This document shows positions 1 through 5,070 of a stretch of 5,151 nucleotides of DNA, piece by piece. This DNA comes from Pseudomonadota bacterium (GTDB lineage Bacteria; Bdellovibrionota; Bacteriovoracia; Bacteriovoracales; Bacteriovoracaceae). The DNA lies in NCBI GenBank assembly GCA_023432655.1, contig JAEYUK010000200.1, positions 1 to 5,151 on the forward strand. The letters run 5' to 3'. The notes beneath the pieces were generated by a model, which saw only the letters and a program-made list of their open reading frames with translations, was not told the origin of the DNA and did no database searches. Position 1 is the stretch's first letter, and every line of letters begins with the position of its first letter. The position numbers and the translations under genes were made by a program.

Positions 1-1
1 C

Positions 2-184
2 CGCTATCTCTATGAAGACCCAGAAACGATCACTTCTCTAGGAAAAATAAGGGATATTTTCGGCGGTTATAGCGGGTCTAATATTGGGGTGAGAGGAATG
101 AATTTTAATAAATCATTTCTCATCATCAAAGAAAGCTTTGCCCGTTCAACCAAAGACTCAGTGGAGTTACTCCTTCGGCATTAA
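2..184 (+). CDS. 3' end of an unidentified rightward gene (partial)
   Basis: An open frame enters from the left edge and runs to a TAA at 182-184, giving the last 60 residues of a protein (begins RYLYEDPETITSLGK, ends SVELLLRH). The fragment contains a glycine-rich turn (FGGYSGSNIGVRG), followed by a hydrophobic/charged segment that ends in an amphipathic helix-like tail. I do not recognise the family and see no catalytic motif. No start is visible because the gene begins outside the window. The frame ends exactly at the first copy of the direct repeat that borders the foldback element, and it converges with the hydrolase gene. Coding status is inferred from the 60 codons without a stop, the protein-like composition and the sensible convergent arrangement. 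A chance open frame of this length cannot be fully excluded. Confidence 0.6.
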   Translation, partial: RYLYEDPETITSLGKIRDIFGGYSGSNIGVRGMNFNKSFLIIKESFARSTKDSVELLLRH

Positions 185-193
185 GCAAACTGA
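182..193. repeat. Left flanking direct repeat (putative target-site duplication)
   Basis: TAAGCAAACTGA is identical to 413-424. Its first three bases are the stop codon of the upstream rightward gene. With one mismatch the match extends to 15 bp (182-196 versus 413-427). Its place just outside the inverted repeats is what a transposition duplication would give. Confidence 0.6.
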
Positions 194-216
194 ACTGCCT
201 TATTTGAGTGGTGTTA
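193..216 (+). repeat. Left terminal inverted repeat of foldback element
   Basis: This 24-bp arm (AACTGCCTTA at its outer end, GTGGTGTTA at its inner end) pairs with 387-410 with a single mismatch at 203, where this arm has T-A-T-T and the reverse complement of the other arm has T-A-C-T. The intervening loop is 170 nt. Confidence 0.8.
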
Positions 217-288
217 TTTCAAAAAAGAAAAGGCTTTCTCACGCCTCAAAACACATCGATAATCTACCTATTACGAATTTCGTTGTGA

Positions 289-317
289 ACTTCGGGAAAA
301 TGAAATTTTCCCGAAGT
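289..317. repeat. Central perfect hairpin of foldback element
   Basis: ACTTCGGGAAAAT (289-301) and ATTTTCCCGAAGT (305-317) form a perfect 13-bp stem around a GAA loop. TTTCG at 278-282 and CGAAA at 324-328 can extend it below a 6x6 internal loop. No T-run follows on either strand, so it is not a standard intrinsic terminator. It is the tip of the larger foldback. Confidence 0.75.
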
Positions 318-386
318 CTCGCTCGAAAGACCAAACCATAGAAAAGAATGACTTTTTGAGAGCGAAAGAGAATTTTTTGTTTAATG

Positions 387-410
387 TAACACCACTCAAG
401 TAAGGCAGTT
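387..410 (-). repeat. Right terminal inverted repeat of foldback element
   Basis: This is the reverse-complement partner of 193-216 (23 of 24 pairs). Its outer end lies 2 bp from the stop codon of the hydrolase gene. Confidence 0.8.
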
Positions 411-411
411 A

Positions 412-1089
412 CTAAGCAAACTGACCTAAAAAATTCCTTACTTCATGAATGACACTCATTGGAATCTCGTGTCCTCCCTGGAAGGAATGAAGTTTCCCTT
501 TAAAATTTAAAGAAAGAAGTTTTTCTTCGAGTTCTTTGGCCGATTGAAAGGCCAGGATGGGATCTTGTATTCCATGTGACTGGTAGAATGGCAGGCCTCT
601 TACCTGGGCGGGACAACGGGTCTCTGCAATGAGGGCGCCGGATAAAAGAACTAATCCATCGATTTTAAGTTTAGAATTCATCGCCAGATGTGAAGCACAC
701 ATAGCCCCTTGGGAAAAACCACCTACAATGACTGTTTTGTGTTTCTTGGAAATCTCATCAACATAAGGAACTAACATGGCCAGAGTTGAATCGAATTCGG
801 GAGGCAAGGTCCCACGCATGTTTCTGGGCCTTCCTTCTCTCATCGCTCGTTCCATTTCTTGAACATCAATTGAGAACCATGAACGTCCCTCATAGTAACC
901 CATGTTCAGCGGCAGCAGACCATTGGGGAAGTACCAACTAAAATTATCAGCTTGCCATAATTCCCAGAGGGGGAAAAGATCCTGCATATTGGCCCCATAT
1001 CCATGGAGCATAATGATTCCGACTTCGGGATTTTTTCCAGTAACAGTGAGGGTTTCTATACCCAATAGATCTATCTCTTCAATTTTCAT
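412..1089 (-). CDS. Alpha/beta-hydrolase, phospholipase/carboxylesterase family
   Basis: This is a predicted cytoplasmic serine esterase of the Abhydrolase_2 (phospholipase/carboxylesterase, acyl-protein-thioesterase-like) family, hydrolysing carboxylic or thio-esters; the substrate is unknown. From the ATG at 1089 it is 225 aa, normal for the family. Visible family marks are the oxyanion strand-turn MLHGYGAN (27-34), the YFPNG segment (53-57) followed by GRSWF (68-72), the nucleophile elbow GGFSQGAM with Ser126, Asp176 in HGIQDP, and His207 in GGHEIP. The catalytic triad is therefore complete. There is no signal peptide. I chose ATG 1089 over an in-frame TTG at 1101 because a GGA lies a suitable distance upstream and the TTG has no ribosome binding site. 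The start overlaps the preceding gene by 11 bp, suggesting translational coupling. The stop is TAG at the junction with the foldback element. The family call is firm; the substrate is not. Confidence 0.93.
   Translation of the reverse strand: MKIEEIDLLGIETLTVTGKNPEVGIIMLHGYGANMQDLFPLWELWQADNFSWYFPNGLLPLNMGYYEGRSWFSIDVQEMERAMREGRPRNMRGTLPPEFDSTLAMLVPYVDEISKKHKTVIVGGFSQGAMCASHLAMNSKLKIDGLVLLSGALIAETRCPAQVRGLPFYQSHGIQDPILAFQSAKELEEKLLSLNFKGKLHSFQGGHEIPMSVIHEVRNFLGQFA
413..424. repeat. Right flanking direct repeat (putative target-site duplication)
   Basis: This is an identical copy of 182-193. It lies inside the last codons of the leftward hydrolase gene: read on the minus strand it encodes the end of the tail peptide GQFA and most of its stop codon. 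Confidence 0.6.
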
Positions 1090-1900
1090 TAGGAGTTCCA
1101 ATATTAATTCGTATCCACGGAGGATCTATTTTGATATCCGGGCTTTTATTTACTGCTTGAAGTCTTCGCATAACAAAATTGGTCACATTCAAAATACCAA
1201 ATTTGATTTGATTCACGTTAATAGCGATGGTTTGGTAGTCATTTTCATAATGAAACCTTCCATTGGCCCTTAACCCTGCATAGACGTAGTACTTAATGTA
1301 AAGTTGTAAATTAAACTGCCCATTTCGGGAAGTAAAAATAAGGTTGTCGCCCGGAAATTCAAGCTCACTTTGAAGTTCAGGAAGTGAATATAAAATGCGA
1401 TATAAAATAAAATCCGCAGGGACTTCAATTCGTTTCACACTAGCATCTAGTTTATGCCGGCAATCTTCCAGTACCCTTGTTTTTAAAATGCCCGTTCCTT
1501 GACCTTCACACTTAACACTCACTTTATGGGCCTCATAGAGGCCTCGATCCTTTGGCATAATTGAGAGAGAATCACTCTTCAAAAAGTGGATTTTATCACC
1601 AATAGAAAAATCAGTATTGGTGGCATGGAATTTTTCAGCGTTGTGAAAAATTTTATAAGGTTTGATCCATGAAAAATCCAAAAACTCAGAAGTCACTTCA
1701 AAGGCCTCGTCAGTTCTTTCGATGGAAATACGATAGGGAACCTGCACATTTTTCAAAGAATATCCGAGCCCCACTTTCTCCAAAGTGCCTTCGCCGTAAG
1801 AATCCTGATAGGTCAGATTTAATTTTTTAACGGAAATTTTTTCGAAACCAGCGTGAGCAAGAGAACTTAAAAAGGCGATTAAGATTAGAGTGACGCGCAT
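1079..1900 (-). CDS. Exported beta-rich protein of unknown family
   Basis: The 273-aa product begins with a clear Sec signal peptide (hydrophobic core VTLILIAFLSSL, cleavage probably after AHA at residue 17, before GFEKIS). No lipobox is present, so it should be periplasmic or otherwise secreted. The mature part alternates polar and hydrophobic residues as in extended beta sheet. It holds only two cysteines, Cys131 and Cys147, which could form a disulfide. The C-terminal part (about 210-268) has a pattern of strand, helix NFVMRRLQAV, then DPPWIRINIG, vaguely like lipid-binding TULIP/DUF2993 proteins; that is only a resemblance. The start at 1900 is preferred because AAGGA (1909-1913) is 8 nt upstream. 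The ATG at 1909 overlaps that AAGGA and would have no usable site. The gene follows the preceding one by 23 nt and overlaps the esterase by 11 bp, so it is the middle gene of a three-gene unit. Function is unknown. Confidence 0.85.
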   Translation of the reverse strand: MRVTLILIAFLSSLAHAGFEKISVKKLNLTYQDSYGEGTLEKVGLGYSLKNVQVPYRISIERTDEAFEVTSEFLDFSWIKPYKIFHNAEKFHATNTDFSIGDKIHFLKSDSLSIMPKDRGLYEAHKVSVKCEGQGTGILKTRVLEDCRHKLDASVKRIEVPADFILYRILYSLPELQSELEFPGDNLIFTSRNGQFNLQLYIKYYVYAGLRANGRFHYENDYQTIAINVNQIKFGILNVTNFVMRRLQAVNKSPDIKIDPPWIRINIGTPNEN

Positions 1901-1908
1901 AATGTTCA

Positions 1909-1913
1909 TCCTT
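1909..1913 (-). promoter_or_regulatory. Ribosome binding site deciding the start of the exported protein
   Basis: AAGGA on the minus strand lies 8 nt before ATG 1900 and coincides with the alternative ATG at 1909, so it supports the downstream start. The surrounding ACAAGGATG also matches the core of the CsrA/RsmA RNA-binding consensus (ACARGGATG). Confidence 0.6.
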
Positions 1914-1923
1914 GTTAGATGAA

Positions 1924-2415
1924 CTATTTTCGTTTTTTAGCGGTGAAATCGGCAAGTATCTTTTTGATCATCAGGATCTCTTGCTTCGATTCAGGGTGTT
2001 TATTATTGAGTCGGACCAGGAGTTGCCCTATTTGATGCTCCATGAACTTCATATCCCCAAGGATCTCTCCCAGGATTTCGGCCTTAAAATCGGCGACTCT
2101 AACTTTGACCTCAGCTTCAAATTCTACCTTGCGCACATGTTCGAGGAGATCTTTTTGTGACTTAGTGGCTTCTTTGGGCGGCATTTTAAGGGCGGTTGCT
2201 GTGTGACCTCCTCCCGGAGCTGCAGAAGGTCTAGGAGCTGGTCTCGCCGGAAGAGGATGCACATTCCCCGGACCTCCCTGAGGTGGTCTCTGAGGGCGAT
2301 TCTGAGGGGCTTCAGATTGAAAAACGAGGTCCACATCCACGTGAACGGCATCGCTTTTCTTCTTCTTTATGTCTTCCTCGTCTTCAAACTCGAGGTCTAA
2401 ATCATCTAGTGCCAT
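1924..2415 (-). CDS. Small acidic/proline-rich/helical protein, unknown function
   Basis: This 163-aa cytoplasmic protein has no signal peptide or membrane segment. It shows three zones: a very acidic N-terminus with a lysine patch (1-20, LDDLDLEFEDEED then KKKK); a low-complexity Pro/Gln/Gly/Ala/Arg linker (about 36-80); and a charged helical C-terminal region (82-160), probably a coiled coil or helical hairpin, ending in KKRK. This layout suggests an adaptor or interaction protein, but no family is recognised. Translation starts at ATG 2415 behind GGAG with 5-nt spacing. It is the first gene of the leftward unit, 23 nt before the exported protein, and is divergent from the receiver-like gene. 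Long frames on the opposite strand here (1912-2160 and 2203-2400) are shadows. Confidence 0.82.
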   Translation of the reverse strand: MALDDLDLEFEDEEDIKKKKSDAVHVDVDLVFQSEAPQNRPQRPPQGGPGNVHPLPARPAPRPSAAPGGGHTATALKMPPKEATKSQKDLLEHVRKVEFEAEVKVRVADFKAEILGEILGDMKFMEHQIGQLLVRLNNKHPESKQEILMIKKILADFTAKKRK

Positions 2416-2420
2416 TAATT

Positions 2421-2442
2421 CTCCGCCTCTTCCTTGTCGGAG
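2421..2442 (-). promoter_or_regulatory. Leader hairpin overlapping the ribosome binding site
   Basis: On the minus strand CTCCG (2442-2438) can pair with CGGAG (2425-2421), a 5-bp GC-rich stem with a 12-nt loop ACAAGGAAGAGG. The 3' arm contains the GGAG Shine-Dalgarno of the 163-aa protein, so folding would mask it. The loop exposes an ACAAGGA motif close to the CsrA core. The structure is visible, but its regulatory role is inference. Confidence 0.35.
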
Positions 2443-2456
2443 AAGACTAATTAACT

Positions 2457-2468
2457 CTTTAGCTAAAG
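2457..2468. repeat. Perfect 12-bp palindrome in divergent control region
   Basis: CTTTAGCTAAAG is its own reverse complement and lies downstream of the probable leftward promoter. The half AGCTAAA recurs at 2511-2517. It could be an operator for a dimeric regulator, but AT-rich chance palindromes are common. Confidence 0.3.
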
Positions 2469-2476
2469 AAACCCTT

Positions 2477-2503
2477 AATATATTGCTTAGTTTTTAATGT
2501 TAA
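2477..2503 (-). promoter_or_regulatory. Possible sigma-70 promoter for the leftward operon
   Basis: On the minus strand TTAACA (2503-2498, five of six to TTGACA) is followed after 15 bp by TATATT (2482-2477, five of six to TATAAT). The spacing is short; TATTAA shifted by 2 bp gives 17 bp but a weaker match. Transcription would start near 2470, leaving a leader of roughly 55 nt that contains the palindrome and the SD hairpin. For the rightward gene several AT-rich -10-like words exist (TAAAAT at 2514 and 2533) without a convincing -35. Confidence 0.35.
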
Positions 2504-2577
2504 GCTTCTGAGCTAAAATGACGATAAGCTGTTAAAATTAAGTAATAATGTACGGTAATTGTCGAAGGGAGCCGCGT

Positions 2578-3183
2578 ATGTCTACAGATGATGACGACAA
2601 ACCAACGGTTGTTTTAGATCTTAATGCTCTGAAAAAAGAAAAATTAAAACAAGAAGAAGAACTCGCCAACATCGAGAGTGAACTGGAATTTAATGTCGGT
2701 CAGGATCCTCTTGCTGTTCCTGCCCCCGAGCCCTCTCTCAGCGAAGACTCCGAGAATTTTGCTGAGAAATTTCTAGATGCCCGTGCAAAAGAGGAGAAAG
2801 CTCCTCTGACAGTCATTCTTTTTGATTTTCAGTCCGATTTTTTTCAAAAAAAAGTAGGCCTATTTCCTAAGGGACATACTTATCATGTAGCTAAGACTTT
2901 GCCCGAGCTGAATAAGTTTTTGGCCGATAAGCGGTTTCAGATCGTGGTCTTTAACTACGATGTAAACCCCAAGGCAGTAAATCAATTAACGGCCCAAATT
3001 AAGAGTAAGTTTCCTCTTATAAAAACGATGATCATGGCCACGGCCATCTCGCCTCAAAAAGCACAAATGCATGCTAAAACGCCTTCCGGAGCTAACGGGT
3101 ACTATCAATTTCCACTGGTAGAAACAAAGATCGAAGCTGAACTTCAGAAGATCAAAAAACTCGCTCAAAAACAGGCTTCTTAG
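2578..3183 (+). CDS. Degenerate CheY-like receiver protein
   Basis: This 201-aa cytoplasmic protein has a charged N-terminal arm (1-75) with a helix LKKEKLKQEEELANIESELEF (split at about 18-38) and a Pro/Glu linker. A C-terminal domain (77-195) follows with receiver-like alternating strands: LTVILFDF (77-84), IVVFNYD (122-128), TMIMATA (150-156) and GANGYYQFP (171-179). The last two match the Thr and Lys-Pro regions of receivers, so Thr155 is retained. The conserved Lys is replaced by Phe178, only one acidic residue (Asp83) stands at the end of strand 1, and the aspartate after strand 3 (Asp128) is displaced by one relative to the usual D-x-x-x-P. Normal phosphotransfer is therefore unlikely, and a protein-interaction role is more plausible. 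The ATG at 2578 has AAGGGAG 6 nt upstream; the in-frame ATG at 2548 lacks a good site. It is divergent from the leftward operon. The fold assignment is inferred from motif spacing only. Confidence 0.85.
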   Translation: MSTDDDDKPTVVLDLNALKKEKLKQEEELANIESELEFNVGQDPLAVPAPEPSLSEDSENFAEKFLDARAKEEKAPLTVILFDFQSDFFQKKVGLFPKGHTYHVAKTLPELNKFLADKRFQIVVFNYDVNPKAVNQLTAQIKSKFPLIKTMIMATAISPQKAQMHAKTPSGANGYYQFPLVETKIEAELQKIKKLAQKQAS

Positions 3184-3185
3184 AC

Positions 3186-3222
3186 AAAAAAAGGCCATCG
3201 TGGTCAAGACGATGGCCTATTA
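3186..3222. terminator. Hairpin terminator after receiver-like gene, stronger on the minus strand
   Basis: AGGCCATCGT (3192-3201) and ACGATGGCCT (3209-3218) form a perfect 10-bp stem with a 7-nt loop, starting 8 nt after the stop codon. Rightward transcripts would see an A7 tract before the stem but only TATTAG after it, a poor U-tract. Leftward transcripts would see the stem followed by six or seven T, a textbook intrinsic terminator. It may work in both directions, but the better polarity is leftward, although no leftward gene ends here. Confidence 0.7.
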
Positions 3223-3240
3223 GATCTGGGAGGTGAAATC

Positions 3241-3273
3241 ATGGCTTATGATTTCGAAAACCATCATTCATGA
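3241..3273 (+). CDS. Possible 10-aa leader peptide or micro-ORF
   Basis: ATG at 3241 opens a 10-codon frame (MAYDFENHHS) ending in TGA at 3271. It is preceded by GGGAGGTG (3228-3235) with 5-nt spacing, a stronger Shine-Dalgarno than that of any full-length gene in this window. It lies between the terminator hairpin and the start of the cytochrome gene. Its role is unknown: it may be a leader peptide, the remnant of a decayed gene, or chance. The product has two adjacent histidines, which is too little to claim attenuation. Confidence 0.25.
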   Translation: MAYDFENHHS

Positions 3274-3278
3274 AAAGG

Positions 3279-3306
3279 TTGATACTCGTCAACAAACCAA
3301 AATAGT
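3279..3306 (+). promoter_or_regulatory. Possible sigma-70 promoter for the cytochrome gene
   Basis: TTGATA (3279-3284, five of six) and AATAGT (3301-3306, four of six) are separated by 16 bp and followed by a T7 run. A start near 3313 would give a leader of about 75 nt before the cytochrome ATG. If this is the only promoter, the micro-ORF at 3241 would not be on the cytochrome transcript. Evidence is consensus similarity only. Confidence 0.3.
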
Positions 3307-3387
3307 TTTTTTGTAACACCTTATCCCAATCGGGAAGTTAGATCAGAACAGTTGACCACTCCACTTCATATTTGAAATGATCGTTTG

Positions 3388-5070
3388 ATGAAAACGCTTA
3401 TTTTTAAATTATTTTTATTTATACTGATTTTTCCGGCCATTGCCCAGACTGATGCCGATTGGAGTCGGGGGGTTGAAATCCACTCTCCCAGAGAGAATCT
3501 CTATCAGTTGCCTCCGGAAGAGTTTCATAAAACGATCATGGAAGGAACACGGGCGGCCCTGTTTTATCCGGTAACGGTTTCAGAGCTTATGATCCCCTAT
3601 TGGCCCTTAAAAAAATTTTTTGAAACAAAACCCAATGATCCAGTCAGAGTCATTCTCTATGAACTGGCCAAAATTGTTTCTCCCTACCAGAGTATGGATG
3701 AAGTCTTAAAATGGTTGGGTCTTCATGATTATCCCATTCACCCACAGCATGAAAGTCCAAACCCGTTTCCCCCTCTGACAGCAGAAGAAAAATCCCTTCC
3801 AATGGGTGCAACTCTGTGGGAGACAGAGCTAGGTACTGGTATTACTTTTGGATGTGCGGCCTGCCACACGTCTGACTTATTTGGAGTTAAGGTCATAGGC
3901 CTTACTAACCGCTTTCCGAGGGCCAATGAGTTTTTCACTCAAGGTGCGGCGCTTGCTCCCTATGTGAATAGTTTTGTCTTTAGAGACGTTCTAAAAACCA
4001 CCGAGGAAGAACGCCTGATGTTGGTCAAGGCCAAGAAGCAATTAAAGTATGTGGGCACCAAAAAACCCGTGACAGTAGGTCTTGATACGTCTCTGGCCCA
4101 GGTGGCCCTTTCTCTGGCCAAAAGAAAAGATGATGCTTATGCCACCCGAACTCCTTTTTCTCACCGGTTCCCACGCCGAAATAAATTAGAAAAGATGGTG
4201 GCCGATAGTAAGCCCGCGGTATGGTGGAATCTTAAATATAAAAATCGTTGGCTCTCTGATGGCTCCATTGTCTCAGGGAATCCGGTTCACACCAATTTCT
4301 TATGGAATGAAATTGGTCGAGGAACTGATCTCGTGGAACTAGAAAAATGGTTGGATGAAAATGTTGAAACGATCAATGCTCTCACCGCAACGGTTTTTGC
4401 CACTAAACCGCCTCGATATGAAAAATTCTTCGGCATTAATTCAATCGACATTGAAAAGGCCAAACGTGGAGAAAAACATTTCGTCACTTCATGCCAACGC
4501 TGTCATGGAACCTACGAAAAAGGCTGGTCCGCACCAGATGCCTATGCCATGAGTCCTGAGGAGCAAATACAAAACATCAGCGTTAGGTACCACAAGAAAA
4601 CACCTATTCGTGATGTGGGCACTGATCCTGGTCGATACTTAGGAATGAGAGAATTTGCCAATGACTTAAACCGTCTGGCCATTTCAAAATCAATTGGCGC
4701 AGTCGTTGAACCACAAAAAGGTTACGTCCCACCACCACTAGATGGCATCTGGGCCAGATGGCCTTACTTTCATAATAATTCGGCACCGAACCTCTGTGCA
4801 GTTTTAAGTCGTGGCCCTGAAAGACCAGTAACCTATGTGGCAGGGCCTGCCATTAATAAGAAAACCGATTTTGATCAAAATTGTGTGGGTTACCCTGAGA
4901 AAGACAAGGCCCCAATCGCCTGGAAGAAAAACAAAGAGTTCCTCTATGATTCAAGAAAAGAAGGTCTTTCGAACAAAGGTCATGATGAGGGTATATTCCT
5001 GAAAGACGGAAAGGAAATTTACACCAGCACACAAAAGCTTGAGCTGATCGAGTTCCTCAAGACCCTTTAG
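3388..5070 (+). CDS. Exported di-heme c-type cytochrome, RoxA/peroxidase-like
   Basis: The 560-aa product starts with a Sec signal peptide (MKTLIFKLFLFILIFPAIA, cleavage before Gln20), so it should be periplasmic or secreted. Two c-type heme sites are visible, CAACH (156-160) and CQRCH (369-373). Met420 in RYLGMREF is a possible distal ligand. Other conserved-looking blocks are AVWWNLKYKNRWLSDGS (277-293), PPLDGIWARWPYFHNNSAPNL (split across 449-469), the GLSNKGHDEG segment (526-535) and LIEFLKTL at the end. This order (first heme, WW block, second heme, GxWARxPYxHNxSxP, GxSNxGH) is what I know from RoxA-like and cytochrome c peroxidase/MauG-type di-heme proteins; RoxA itself is a rubber oxygenase. 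The substrate here is unknown and rubber cleavage is not claimed. Cys470 and Cys499 could form a disulfide. ATG 3388 is chosen over the adjacent TTG 3385, but neither has a clear Shine-Dalgarno. The stop TAG overlaps the convergent gene downstream. Confidence 0.92.
   Translation: MKTLIFKLFLFILIFPAIAQTDADWSRGVEIHSPRENLYQLPPEEFHKTIMEGTRAALFYPVTVSELMIPYWPLKKFFETKPNDPVRVILYELAKIVSPYQSMDEVLKWLGLHDYPIHPQHESPNPFPPLTAEEKSLPMGATLWETELGTGITFGCAACHTSDLFGVKVIGLTNRFPRANEFFTQGAALAPYVNSFVFRDVLKTTEEERLMLVKAKKQLKYVGTKKPVTVGLDTSLAQVALSLAKRKDDAYATRTPFSHRFPRRNKLEKMVADSKPAVWWNLKYKNRWLSDGSIVSGNPVHTNFLWNEIGRGTDLVELEKWLDENVETINALTATVFATKPPRYEKFFGINSIDIEKAKRGEKHFVTSCQRCHGTYEKGWSAPDAYAMSPEEQIQNISVRYHKKTPIRDVGTDPGRYLGMREFANDLNRLAISKSIGAVVEPQKGYVPPPLDGIWARWPYFHNNSAPNLCAVLSRGPERPVTYVAGPAINKKTDFDQNCVGYPEKDKAPIAWKKNKEFLYDSRKEGLSNKGHDEGIFLKDGKEIYTSTQKLELIEFLKTL

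Larger units (their letters stand above)
191..412. mobile_element. MITE-like foldback element, non-coding
   Basis: This AT-rich block of about 220 bp is bounded by 24-bp inverted repeats (193-216 and 387-410, one mismatch) and flanked by direct copies of TAAGCAAACTGA (182-193 and 413-424). Inside the arms, further pairing lies on nearly the same axis: 220-226 with 373-379, 234-238 with 364-368, 245-251 with 354-360, and a central 13-bp hairpin at 289-317. Almost the whole element can therefore fold back on itself. It has no convincing gene. A 67-codon frame at 138-341 starts inside the upstream gene and has no ribosome binding site. Terminal inverted repeats plus a flanking duplication are the usual marks of a miniature inverted-repeat transposable element moved by a transposase encoded elsewhere. 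The boundary is ambiguous by 3 bp: a 9-bp duplication gives element 191-412, symmetric about the repeat axis, and a 12-bp one gives 194-412. The alternative is a repetitive intergenic element acting as a bidirectional terminator. Confidence 0.6.

Noticed and set aside
138..341. 67-codon rightward frame across the gene end and the foldback element
   Set aside because: It begins inside the upstream gene in another frame, has no ribosome binding site, and runs through inverted repeats and the hairpin, which explain the sequence better.
902..1273. 123-codon rightward frame
   Set aside because: It is antisense to the esterase and exported-protein genes, whose catalytic motifs and signal peptide are clear. 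It has no supporting site or recognisable domain.
1912..2160. 82-codon rightward frame
   Set aside because: It is a mirror of the helical, charged C-terminus of the 163-aa protein. The leftward frame has a proper ribosome binding site and operon context.
2590..2604. DDDDK sequence (enteropeptidase-like site) near the N-terminus of the receiver-like protein
   Set aside because: The next residue is proline, the protein is bacterial and cytoplasmic, and acidic N-termini are common. It is treated as coincidence.
3278..3312. Stem GTTGA/TCAAC followed by a T7 run as a possible terminator
   Set aside because: The stem is only 5 bp and the T-run starts 12 nt after it, too far for an intrinsic terminator. 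The segment fits a weak promoter better.
3377..3388. Three-codon frame ATG ATC GTT TGA overlapping the cytochrome ATG
   Set aside because: It has no ribosome binding site and could easily occur by chance. It is too weak to call translational coupling.
4287..4786. Several 60-66 codon frames on either strand inside the cytochrome gene
   Set aside because: They are shadows of the long cytochrome frame, which carries the CXXCH motif and conserved blocks in this stretch.
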